Below, piece by piece: positions 1 through 6,100 of a stretch of DNA of 6,100 nucleotides. The notes beneath the pieces are model-generated. The model made no database searches. It saw only the letters and a list, made by a program, of their open reading frames with translations, and was not told the origin of the DNA. Position 1 is the first letter of the stretch; every line of letters starts with the position of its first letter. Location: contig JAGGZS010000073.1 of assembly GCA_021161885.1 (NCBI GenBank), forward strand, positions 1 through 6,100. Reading direction: 5' to 3'. Position numbers and translations under genes: made by a program. Source of the stretch: a bacterium. GTDB taxonomy: Bacteria; Auribacterota; Auribacteria; Auribacterales; Auribacteraceae.

Positions 1-4
1 ATAT

Positions 5-16
5 TACATATATGTA
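5..16. repeat. 12-bp perfect palindrome just upstream of the first gene
   Basis: The bases TACATATATGTA form a perfect palindrome that ends one base before the ribosome binding site of the M16 protease gene. It could be a small operator or simply a product of the AT-rich composition. Only 29 bases lie upstream of the gene in this window, so no promoter can be assigned and a regulatory role is a guess. Confidence 0.2.
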
Positions 17-17
17 T

Positions 18-23
18 AAGGAG
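18..23 (+). promoter_or_regulatory. Ribosome binding site of the M16 protease gene
   Basis: AAGGAG sits six bases before the ATG at position 30. It is the best Shine-Dalgarno match in the window and fixes the start of the M16 gene. The protein that begins there also opens with a normal signal peptide, which supports the choice. Confidence 0.85.
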
Positions 24-29
24 TAAAAA

Positions 30-2789
30 ATGCGGTTAAAATTTTTCAATCTAATGTATTGCTTATATTTTTCATTAATTTTACTGTCGCCCGCAATCGC
101 TGAAGCAAACAACGAACCGCTCGCTTCAACAAGCTCAAAGACCTATACAATCCCCCAAATAAATTTATCCGAAGAAGAAACAGACGAGATACAAAAGGTG
201 ATGCCCTCTGAAGCGGATGAATATTTTGTTGTGTTGAAAACCGGTCTTGCCATACTCGTTAAAGAAAAACAGGATACTCCCGTTGTATCATGCAGGATAT
301 CTGTAAGAGCGGGTTCTATTTACGAAGAAGAATTACTTGGCTGCGGAGTATCACATTATTTAGAACATGTTGTATCGGACGGAACTACGGCGATACGCTC
401 TGAGAAGGAAAACAAAGAAATTATATCTAATTTAGGCGGAGCGTCTAATGCTTCTACATCTTATGATACAACAACTTATTTTATAGACACCACAAATGAT
501 CATTGGGAAACCGCGGCATCTCTTTTATTTTCATACGTAACTTCGTGTTCTTTTGCATTACCTGAAATTTTAAGGGAAAAGCCGGTTATCCTGCAGGAAT
601 TCAAATTAGGCGAAAATAATCCGAATAAACAGTTATGGCAGCTTTTTATGTCGACCTGCTATATTTCCCATCCTATACGGTATCCGATAATCGGGTACAA
701 ACAAATGTTTGAGCGATTAACGAGAGATGATCTGCAGTCTTATTTTTCAAAACGATACCAGCCGCAGAATATGGTACTTACCGTTGTAGGCGATATCAAC
801 GCATTAAGCGCATTAAAAAAAATTATTAAATTAACAAAAGATTTTAAACCGTCAAATATTTTTGATATACCTTTACCGCAGGAAAAACCGCAATTATCTG
901 CTCGCTGGGTTGAGCAGGAACATCCTGCCGCAAAACTTACAAGCATGAAAATAGGGTTCCCGTCGGTTGCGTTAAATGACAACGATGTCTATCCGCTTGA
1001 TGTTTTAGCAATAGTATTAGGCAGTGGAAAAACATCGCGCCTTTACAAAGCTCTTAAAGACGACCAACAGCTTGTTTTGTCGGCAAACGCGTTTAACTGG
1101 ACACCTTCTTTTGCGCGGGGTGTTTTTGTCTTTTCCGCCAATCTTGAATATAAAAACGTAAACCCTGCCATAAAAACAATTTGGGATGTTATAGAATCTA
1201 TAAAAAAAACAGGCGTTACAGAGGAAGAACTCGACAGGGCAAAACATAAAGTTATAGCTGATTATATTTTCTCAAATCAAGATGCCGATGATATAGCATC
1301 CAACCTAAGTTCATCTTATCTCGCTACGGGCAACCCGCATTTTGACAGCAACTATGTGGACAACATAAAAGCAGTAACTTTAAAAGATATAAATCGGGTT
1401 GCGCAGCATTATTTTGTTAAAAACCAGCAAACCGTAGCGATTATAAAACCCCACGGCACTTTAACGCAAACTTCACCGGTTGTTCAGGAAATATCTAAAG
1501 ATAAAAAGCCTAAACTGATTAAACTTGACAACGGCATGAAAATTATCATTAAAAAAATAAAAGCAGACCCGATAGTTGATTTTAGATTATTTCTAAAAGG
1601 CGGACTCAGATATGAAGATGTCTCTCAAACCGGAATAAGCCGGTTTATGGCGTCATTATTAACACGGGGCACTTCAACACGGTCGGTTCAGGATATTGCC
1701 GAAGCTATAGAGAATATCGGCGGAAAATTAAGCGCGTCCTCGGGCAGCAACACCATTTCGTTATCGTGTTCTGTTCTTGATGAAGACGTATTAACCGGTC
1801 TTGAACTTTTATCTGATATTGCGCTTTATCCGTCTTTCCCGCAGGAAGAGATAGAAAAAGTGCGTAAAGATATCCTGCTTGCCATAGAACAGCAAGACCA
1901 GTCATGGCAGAACGAACTTATGCGTTTTTTTAAAAAGAATTTTTTTATCGATCATCCTTATAAAAATGATATTTTAGGGACTAAAGAATCTATTAATTCA
2001 CTTACCAAAGAAGATTTACAAGAATTTTACAAAAAACTTTTTGTCCCTAAAAATATGGTATTAGCAGTTTACGGAAATTTTGACGAAGAGGAAATTTTAA
2101 AAGAAATAAAATCAATTTTTGGAGGATTGCCCAACACTCCCCTGCCTGAAATAAATATCCAAAAAGAAACCGGCGAATTTTTAAACGGAAATTCATCCAT
2201 AGAAAAAACAAGCGATAAATATTCCGCCTCAATCCTGCTTGGGTTCCCGGGTGTAACTATTTATGATAAAGATAAATACGCGCTTGATGTTATTGACGCG
2301 GCGATTTCAGGTATTGGTTTTCCAAGCGGGTGGCTTCAAGAATCGCTTCGAGGCAATAACAGAAACCTTGTTTATTTTGTCCATGCGTTTGCTCGATTCG
2401 GGATTGACGGAGGTTTTTTCTGTGTTATGACGCAAACTACTATGGAAAATTATGATCGGGTTATCAGCATAATTCGCGAGAATATCAATAAACTGATAGC
2501 AGAGGGATTAACCGGCGATGAAATTGAATCCGCAAAAAATATGTGTATCACAATGCATAAATTATCATTAGAATCTCCTGCCGCTCAAGCATACAACAGC
2601 GCTCTTAACGAGACATTAGGGCTCGGGTTTGATTATGACGAAAAATATCCGGACCATATCAAAAAAGTAACAAAAGAAGAGATTAATAAAACCGCTGTGA
2701 AATATTTTTCCAATAGTTTGCTCGCAACCGTATTTCCAAAGGATTACGCCAAGAATAAACAACAGGCACAGGAAAAAGAAAATGAATAA
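30..2789 (+). CDS. Exported tandem M16 (insulinase/pitrilysin-type) zinc metalloprotease
   Basis: This is probably a periplasmic zinc peptidase that degrades peptides or processes small proteins; its substrate is unknown. Residues 1 to about 26 form a signal peptide: basic start, hydrophobic core, and A-x-A cleavage options near 22-26, with no lipobox. Two M16 units follow. The first, about residues 60-480, has the inverted zinc motif HxxEH (H109, E112, H113). The third ligand is E190, 76 residues after H113, exactly the pitrilysin spacing. The second, from about residue 495, has R538, A541 and S542 at the same place and cannot bind zinc there. The second unit does carry R774 and Y782, matching the R/Y pair that binds substrate in M16 enzymes; the first has K343 and L350 instead. 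One composite active site is therefore likely. At 919 residues its length fits two-unit bacterial members such as PqqL, but orthology is not claimed. It starts with a strong ribosome binding site and is followed closely by an exported TPR gene. It is intact; the M16 assignment is firm. Confidence 0.95.
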   Translation: MRLKFFNLMYCLYFSLILLSPAIAEANNEPLASTSSKTYTIPQINLSEEETDEIQKVMPSEADEYFVVLKTGLAILVKEKQDTPVVSCRISVRAGSIYEEELLGCGVSHYLEHVVSDGTTAIRSEKENKEIISNLGGASNASTSYDTTTYFIDTTNDHWETAASLLFSYVTSCSFALPEILREKPVILQEFKLGENNPNKQLWQLFMSTCYISHPIRYPIIGYKQMFERLTRDDLQSYFSKRYQPQNMVLTVVGDINALSALKKIIKLTKDFKPSNIFDIPLPQEKPQLSARWVEQEHPAAKLTSMKIGFPSVALNDNDVYPLDVLAIVLGSGKTSRLYKALKDDQQLVLSANAFNWTPSFARGVFVFSANLEYKNVNPAIKTIWDVIESIKKTGVTEEELDRAKHKVIADYIFSNQDADDIASNLSSSYLATGNPHFDSNYVDNIKAVTLKDINRVAQHYFVKNQQTVAIIKPHGTLTQTSPVVQEISKDKKPKLIKLDNGMKIIIKKIKADPIVDFRLFLKGGLRYEDVSQTGISRFMASLLTRGTSTRSVQDIAEAIENIGGKLSASSGSNTISLSCSVLDEDVLTGLELLSDIALYPSFPQEEIEKVRKDILLAIEQQDQSWQNELMRFFKKNFFIDHPYKNDILGTKESINSLTKEDLQEFYKKLFVPKNMVLAVYGNFDEEEILKEIKSIFGGLPNTPLPEINIQKETGEFLNGNSSIEKTSDKYSASILLGFPGVTIYDKDKYALDVIDAAISGIGFPSGWLQESLRGNNRNLVYFVHAFARFGIDGGFFCVMTQTTMENYDRVISIIRENINKLIAEGLTGDEIESAKNMCITMHKLSLESPAAQAYNSALNETLGLGFDYDEKYPDHIKKVTKEEINKTAVKYFSNSLLATVFPKDYAKNKQQAQEKENE

Positions 2790-2814
2790 ACCGTTTGTCT
2801 TATGTTTTTTATAG
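2782..2814 (+). CDS. Possible 10-codon leader reading frame ahead of the TPR gene
   Basis: A frame reading MNKPFVLCFL followed by TAG starts at an ATG that overlaps the end of the M16 gene. It has AGGA (2770-2773) eight bases upstream, a better ribosome binding site than any for the next gene. Its stop ends four bases before the likely TPR start at 2819, a spacing suited to translational coupling by reinitiation. Removing one T from the run of six at 2805-2810 would instead fuse it in frame to the TPR protein. It may therefore be a coupling leader, the true start hidden by a frameshift or base-calling error, or chance. The peptide itself shows no recognisable function. Confidence 0.3.
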   Translation: MNKPFVLCFL

Positions 2815-2818
2815 TTTA

Positions 2819-3691
2819 ATGATTAAGCCAAAATTTTTTGTACTTATTTTTTTTACAGCATTCTTATTATTCCGGCAAGCAACGCCTGTTTTTTCCGATA
2901 CCACTGAAGACAAATTCATTATTCTGCTTAAACAGGAAAGACAATGGCGAAAAAATAATAATCTGTCTTACATTCCTTTCCCATACGATGTATACTTAGC
3001 CGAATACCCCGGCAAAGTGAAAAAAGCAGACGATATTATAAAACAATATGAAAATTTTTTAAAAAAACATCCTTACCACGTAAATGCGTCTCGCCAATTA
3101 GCCGTTATTTTCAAGGATTTACATCAAATTGAGCTTGCCAAAAAACAGTGGCTCAAGACCGCGTCAATATCTAAAGATGATGATATCGCTTTAAATGAAT
3201 GCGGTATTTTTTTCTCGGACAATTATTTTAAACCTTTAACCGCTGCAAGCATGTTTGAAAAGGCAATAGAAATTAATCCGAATATAGCTGTATATTATTC
3301 TAATCTCGCGCTTGTGTATTTTACAGGCAGACACAAAATATGCAAAAAAAATGGATGGACCCTTCCTAAAATTTTTTCAAAAATTCTTGATCTATACGAT
3401 AAAGCCAGAAAATTAGACACCCGAAATTATCTGCACGCGCGTGATTACGCTCAAAATTACATAATGGCCAGCCAATTCAATGTGAAAGCCAATCATAGAG
3501 ATGAACTTGAGGCATGGAAATACTGTTTCAACACACGAACTACAAACAAACAGCTTTCCTATATATATCTTCAATTAGCAAGAGTTTATAGAAATTTAAA
3601 CGATAAAACCAATGAAAAACGCTGTCTATATAAATCGCTCATATACAATAAAAATAATAAAATCGCTGTTAATATGCTGAAAAATCTTTAA
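2819..3691 (+). CDS. Exported tetratricopeptide-repeat (TPR) protein
   Basis: This is a 290-residue protein of unknown role, probably a scaffold for protein contacts outside the cytoplasm. Residues 1-26 are a signal peptide (K3, K5, hydrophobic core 6-18, likely cut after VFS). TPR-like helix pairs follow at about 86-119 and 120-154, the latter with the typical ending MFEKAIEINP. A third begins with YYSNLALVYF and is interrupted by a basic stretch around 171-191. A last pair lies at about 244-280 (YLQLARVYRNL). The C-terminal part resembles, from memory, TPR proteins of PVC-group bacteria. I chose the ATG at 2819 because it gives a normal signal peptide; an in-frame TTG at 2795 would add eight residues. 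Neither has a good ribosome binding site, so translation may be coupled to the short upstream frame or to the M16 gene 29 bases away. Export beside an exported protease hints at a shared envelope role, which is inference. Confidence 0.8.
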   Translation: MIKPKFFVLIFFTAFLLFRQATPVFSDTTEDKFIILLKQERQWRKNNNLSYIPFPYDVYLAEYPGKVKKADDIIKQYENFLKKHPYHVNASRQLAVIFKDLHQIELAKKQWLKTASISKDDDIALNECGIFFSDNYFKPLTAASMFEKAIEINPNIAVYYSNLALVYFTGRHKICKKNGWTLPKIFSKILDLYDKARKLDTRNYLHARDYAQNYIMASQFNVKANHRDELEAWKYCFNTRTTNKQLSYIYLQLARVYRNLNDKTNEKRCLYKSLIYNKNNKIAVNMLKNL

Positions 3692-3721
3692 ACTTTTTCT
3701 TTTTGCAATTTTTTTTAAAAT

Positions 3722-3726
3722 AAGGA
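3722..3726 (+). promoter_or_regulatory. Ribosome binding site of the SprT-like gene
   Basis: AAGGA lies 11 bases before the ATG at 3738, a rather long but usable spacing. The 46-base gap that holds it is rich in T and A, with a run of eight Ts, but has no GC-rich hairpin, so it does not look like an intrinsic terminator. Confidence 0.55.
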
Positions 3727-3737
3727 ATTAACTTTTT

Positions 3738-4115
3738 ATGCAGTACAAAAAAGACATTTTTGCCATATTTGAAAAATTCAATGAAACTTTTTTTAAGAAC
3801 AGCCTTAACTGTCGTATCAAATGGGGAAAAAAATACAATAAACAACGCAAAAGATGTATCCGGCTCGGCAGTTTCAATATCAAAACAAACACTATCCGCA
3901 TAAATCCAGCTCTTGCCGAAAATGTAGTGCCGGATTATATTGTGCGATATGTTTTATATCATGAAATGGTGCACGCATGGTTCCATAAAAATAATCATAA
4001 AGACAAATTACGCCATTGCCATAATTTTAAATTTTTGGAAAAATCGTTCCCAGAATATGAAATAGCGTCTAAATGGCTTAAAGAGAATAAAAAAATATTT
4101 ATAACGGCTTGTTAA
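3738..4115 (+). CDS. Minimal SprT-like zinc metalloprotein
   Basis: This is a small cytosolic protein of 125 residues with the layout of the SprT-like domain, the fold of bacterial SprT and of eukaryotic Spartan, which cuts DNA-protein crosslinks. The zinc motif is HEMVH (H75, E76, H79), with E76 the expected catalytic residue. A third ligand is expected about 15 residues later, where H93 and H95 stand in RHCHNFKFLEK. Upstream, INPAL (55-59) precedes the helix carrying the motif, as in the family. The ending with SKWLKEN also fits. There is no C-terminal zinc ribbon and no signal peptide, so this is the bare catalytic domain. It is basic, which would suit nucleic acid binding. Its stop is four bases from the radical SAM gene, which has no ribosome binding site of its own, so the two are probably translated together. 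Its substrate, and whether it is a protease at all, is not shown by the sequence. Confidence 0.85.
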   Translation: MQYKKDIFAIFEKFNETFFKNSLNCRIKWGKKYNKQRKRCIRLGSFNIKTNTIRINPALAENVVPDYIVRYVLYHEMVHAWFHKNNHKDKLRHCHNFKFLEKSFPEYEIASKWLKENKKIFITAC

Positions 4116-4119
4116 TTAA

Positions 4120-5136
4120 ATGGCTAAAAAACATTTTGTAATCCCAATATTTATTCCTCACAGCGGTTGTCCGTTTCAATGTATATTCTGCGACCAGCAA
4201 AAAATCACAGGTGTAAAAAAAGAACCCTTGCCGCGAGAAATAGATAAAAAAATAACCGATTATTTATCCACGATAAAAGACCGCGCGCGCAGTGTGCGTA
4301 TAGCTTTTTACGGGGGCAGCTTTACAGGTCTTCCTGTAAAAACACAGGTTAGTTTTTTGAAAATAGCTAAAAAATATCTCGACAGCAAAGAAATAATAGC
4401 TGTTAGGGTTTCAACACGTCCTGATTATATAGACAAAAAAATATTATTCAGATTAAAACGCTTTGGCGTATCGGAAATAGAACTTGGCATCCAGTCGTTC
4501 AGCGATGAGGTATTATCGTCATCCCAACGGGGATACACTTGCGCGCAGGCGATTAGCGCATCTATACTAATACGCCGGCATGGATTTCTGCTGGGGCATC
4601 AGTTAATGATCGGGCTTCCGGGTGATTCCTGGGCACACATTAAGGAGACAGCTAAAATTTGCGTTTCCCTTAAACCGGATATGATACGTATTTACCCAAC
4701 ACTTGTAATGGAAAACACATATCTATCGTATATGACTGATTATAAAGCATTATCTTTACAGGAAGCCATAGAAAAAAGCGCATATTTAATAAATTTGTTC
4801 CAGTCAAAAAAAATCAGGATATTAAGGGTAGGTCTTCATCCGCCTCAGGATAAAAGCGTAATAAAATCCGGTCCGTTTCATGAATCTTTCAAATTTCTTG
4901 TGCTGTCGAAAATATGGGAAAATTTTCTTGTTAATATAAAAAAAGATAACCGCCGTAAAAAAATAATTTCATTATATTCCTCTTTTAACGATTTTGACAA
5001 AATCATCGGTTATAAAGGTAAAAATAAGGAAATTTTTGATTGCCCGGTAAAAAAAGTGCCTTGGTTATGCAACGGATATATAATAATTAATTTTGATAAC
5101 GGAAAAACAAAAGTTTATCGCCTGAAATTTTATTAA
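4120..5136 (+). CDS. Elp3-related radical SAM protein without acetyltransferase domain
   Basis: This is a cytosolic [4Fe-4S] enzyme of the radical S-adenosylmethionine superfamily; its reaction is unknown. The cluster motif CxxxCxxC is C17, C21 and C24, within HSGCPFQCIFC. YGGSF (64-68) is the SAM-binding GGxxx motif. STRPDYID (98-105), ELGIQSFSDEVL (121-132) followed by QRGYT, MIGLPGD (163-169) and RIYPTLVMENT (190-200) are signatures shared with the radical SAM core of Elp3. The piece around 293-305 (KIIGYKGKNKEIF) resembles the start of the C-terminal domain seen in this family. Elp3 itself runs to about 540 residues with an acetyltransferase domain that modifies wobble uridine of tRNA. 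This 338-residue protein stops before that domain, like the shorter bacterial relatives, so tRNA modification should not be assumed. It begins four bases after the SprT-like gene without a visible ribosome binding site. It is intact and its core motifs are all present. Confidence 0.93.
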   Translation: MAKKHFVIPIFIPHSGCPFQCIFCDQQKITGVKKEPLPREIDKKITDYLSTIKDRARSVRIAFYGGSFTGLPVKTQVSFLKIAKKYLDSKEIIAVRVSTRPDYIDKKILFRLKRFGVSEIELGIQSFSDEVLSSSQRGYTCAQAISASILIRRHGFLLGHQLMIGLPGDSWAHIKETAKICVSLKPDMIRIYPTLVMENTYLSYMTDYKALSLQEAIEKSAYLINLFQSKKIRILRVGLHPPQDKSVIKSGPFHESFKFLVLSKIWENFLVNIKKDNRRKKIISLYSSFNDFDKIIGYKGKNKEIFDCPVKKVPWLCNGYIIINFDNGKTKVYRLKFY

Positions 5137-5160
5137 AACGAATCTCCGGGCAAAATTATA

Positions 5161-5880
5161 ATGGCAAAAAACGCTTATGTGATATGCAGTCCTGACATTA
5201 CTCAAACCATGAGGGAAAAATTAATTTCGTTCGGGTGGGATATTATAACTGTGCCCAGACATGCAAAGTTACTCGGTCCGCTTCAAGGGCATCCTGATTT
5301 ACAACTGTTTGTGATAGATAATGAAACCGTAATTATCCATCCTGACGCGCCTGATTTTTTTATCCGTAAAATAAAAATGATTTTTAAAAATGTTTTTTTC
5401 GGCAAATCACATCTTGCAAAAAAATATCCTGCCGACATTTGTTATAACGGAAAAATTGCCGGCGGCTGTTTTATACATACTCTTAATTTTACAGATGCCG
5501 TATTAAAAAAAATAATTGATGATAAGAAATTAAGCCTAATAAATGTAACGCAGGGTTACACCGGCTGTTCGGTACTGAAAATATCGGATAACGCCGTAAT
5601 CACATCTGATGAAAATATCGCTGAAAAAGCTGTTGATAACGGGATAGATACGCTCAAAATTGATAGCGGGAATATCTATTTACCCGGGATGAGCTGCGGG
5701 TTCATAGGCGGAGCGGGCGGATGGGATGGATATGATACAGTTTATTTTTGCGGCGACATAAAAACTCATCCTGACCATAAAGAAATAGTTTCATTTATAA
5801 AAAAACAAAACAAAAACAGTTGTTGTTTAAGTGATGGGAGGTTATTAGATTTGGGTTCTTTACTTTTTATAAGAAGTTGA
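5161..5880 (+). CDS. DUF6873-type GME-fold protein, function unknown
   Basis: This 239-residue cytosolic protein matches, from memory, a conserved family annotated as DUF6873, GME fold. That fold is shared with guanidino-modifying enzymes such as dimethylarginine dimethylaminohydrolase, which use a Cys-His-acid triad. Likely conserved stretches here are LQGHPDLQ (41-48), VTQGYTGCS (129-137), VITSDENI (146-153), IYLPGM (172-177), GFIGGAGG (180-187), CGDIKTHPD (197-205) and the ending LLDLGSLLF. H44, D46, C136, D150 and H203 are the residues I would suspect first, but which, if any, are catalytic cannot be told from sequence alone. It starts 24 bases after the radical SAM gene with no Shine-Dalgarno sequence, so coupling to that gene is likely. 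There is no signal peptide or membrane segment. The family call rests on motif memory; the activity is unknown, and a non-enzymatic role is possible. Confidence 0.78.
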   Translation: MAKNAYVICSPDITQTMREKLISFGWDIITVPRHAKLLGPLQGHPDLQLFVIDNETVIIHPDAPDFFIRKIKMIFKNVFFGKSHLAKKYPADICYNGKIAGGCFIHTLNFTDAVLKKIIDDKKLSLINVTQGYTGCSVLKISDNAVITSDENIAEKAVDNGIDTLKIDSGNIYLPGMSCGFIGGAGGWDGYDTVYFCGDIKTHPDHKEIVSFIKKQNKNSCCLSDGRLLDLGSLLFIRS

Positions 5881-6100
5881 GAATGTTTTCCAATGTACGT
5901 TTTCAGAAAGAATGGGACAAAACGGCTGAAATTTTAAGAGAGAGTTTTGACCCTTGTTACAGTTGAATTTTTGTTAAACCTTTTTCTTCCTATCATAGTT
6001 TTCTTTTGTAGCATTTTCTGACTATGTCGGATTAACTGTGTAAACGGCATTTTTCATAAGAGCTCGTCAAACGCAAACCTGTCCGCAAACAGTATGGCAA
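5881..6100. other. Tail with no convincing gene
   Basis: Only weak signals are present after the last gene. A 27-codon plus-strand frame (5883-5966) starts two bases after the previous stop, with AGAAG six bases before its ATG. It reads plausibly as protein (KEWDKTAEILRESFD) and could be a tiny gene or the remnant of a larger one. On the minus strand, bases 6054-6100 can be read as fourteen residues ending AILFADRFAFDELL before a TGA, which may be the end of a gene entering from the right. Between them, 5967-6053 is T-rich with stops in most frames. CGCAAAC occurs twice, at 6072 and 6084. I see no GC-rich terminator hairpin, tRNA or attachment site. Confidence 0.3.

Noticed and set aside
1632..1660. 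Second zinc-binding site in the C-terminal half of the M16 protease
   Set aside because: The aligned position reads R-F-M-A-S instead of H-x-x-E-H, so all three key residues are missing.
740..2232. Four minus-strand open frames of 61-80 codons inside the M16 gene (740-982, 1017-1247, 1705-1905, 2047-2232)
   Set aside because: They lie wholly within a well-supported M16 coding sequence on the other strand, their translations show no domain or motif, and one is an obvious low-complexity reading.
3692..3737. T-rich gap after the TPR gene as an intrinsic terminator
   Set aside because: There are long T runs but no GC-rich inverted repeat before them, and T runs are common throughout this AT-rich sequence.
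5956..6038. ACAGTT and AACTGT as a hairpin or insertion-element ends
   Set aside because: The arms are only six to seven bases and nearly 70 bases apart, with no transposase and no flanking target duplication.
6072..6090. CGCAAAC repeated twice as a possible repeat array
   Set aside because: There are only two seven-base copies, 12 bases apart, at the very edge of the window, which is not enough to call an array or iteron set.

Overview
This is a compact, AT-rich bacterial segment (roughly one third G+C by eye). It carries five same-strand genes on about 5.85 kb, followed by a ~220-base tail with no convincing gene. The first two products have Sec-type signal peptides with no lipobox cysteine, and one is a periplasmic-type tandem M16 protease. 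This suggests a bacterium with a Gram-negative-type envelope. The C-terminal part of the TPR protein resembles, from memory, TPR proteins of the PVC and neighbouring candidate phyla (Lentisphaerota, Kiritimatiellota, Omnitrophota). The radical SAM and GME-fold proteins are best known from Clostridia and scattered anaerobes. An anaerobic or uncultured lineage is plausible, but the phylum is not resolved.

Layout: (1) 30-2789, an exported tandem M16 zinc protease of 919 residues. The zinc site is only in the first half and the R/Y substrate-binding pair only in the second. (2) 2819-3691, an exported TPR protein. Its start region is odd: a 10-codon reading frame with a good ribosome binding site ends four bases before the most likely ATG. 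(3) 3738-4115, a minimal SprT-like HExxH metalloprotein with no zinc ribbon. (4) 4120-5136, an Elp3-related radical SAM protein lacking the acetyltransferase domain. (5) 5161-5880, a DUF6873-type GME-fold protein of unknown function. (6) 5881-6100, a tail with a 27-codon open frame and possibly the last codons of a minus-strand gene at the window edge.

Gaps between the genes are 29, 46, 4 and 24 bases and no internal terminator hairpin is visible, so all five could be one transcript. The first two products would act outside the cytoplasm and the last three inside. I see no known pathway joining them. I found no mobile element, CRISPR array, RNA gene or evident defence system. The most interesting points are the division of the M16 active site between the halves, the start of the TPR gene, and the run of three conserved but poorly understood cytosolic proteins.
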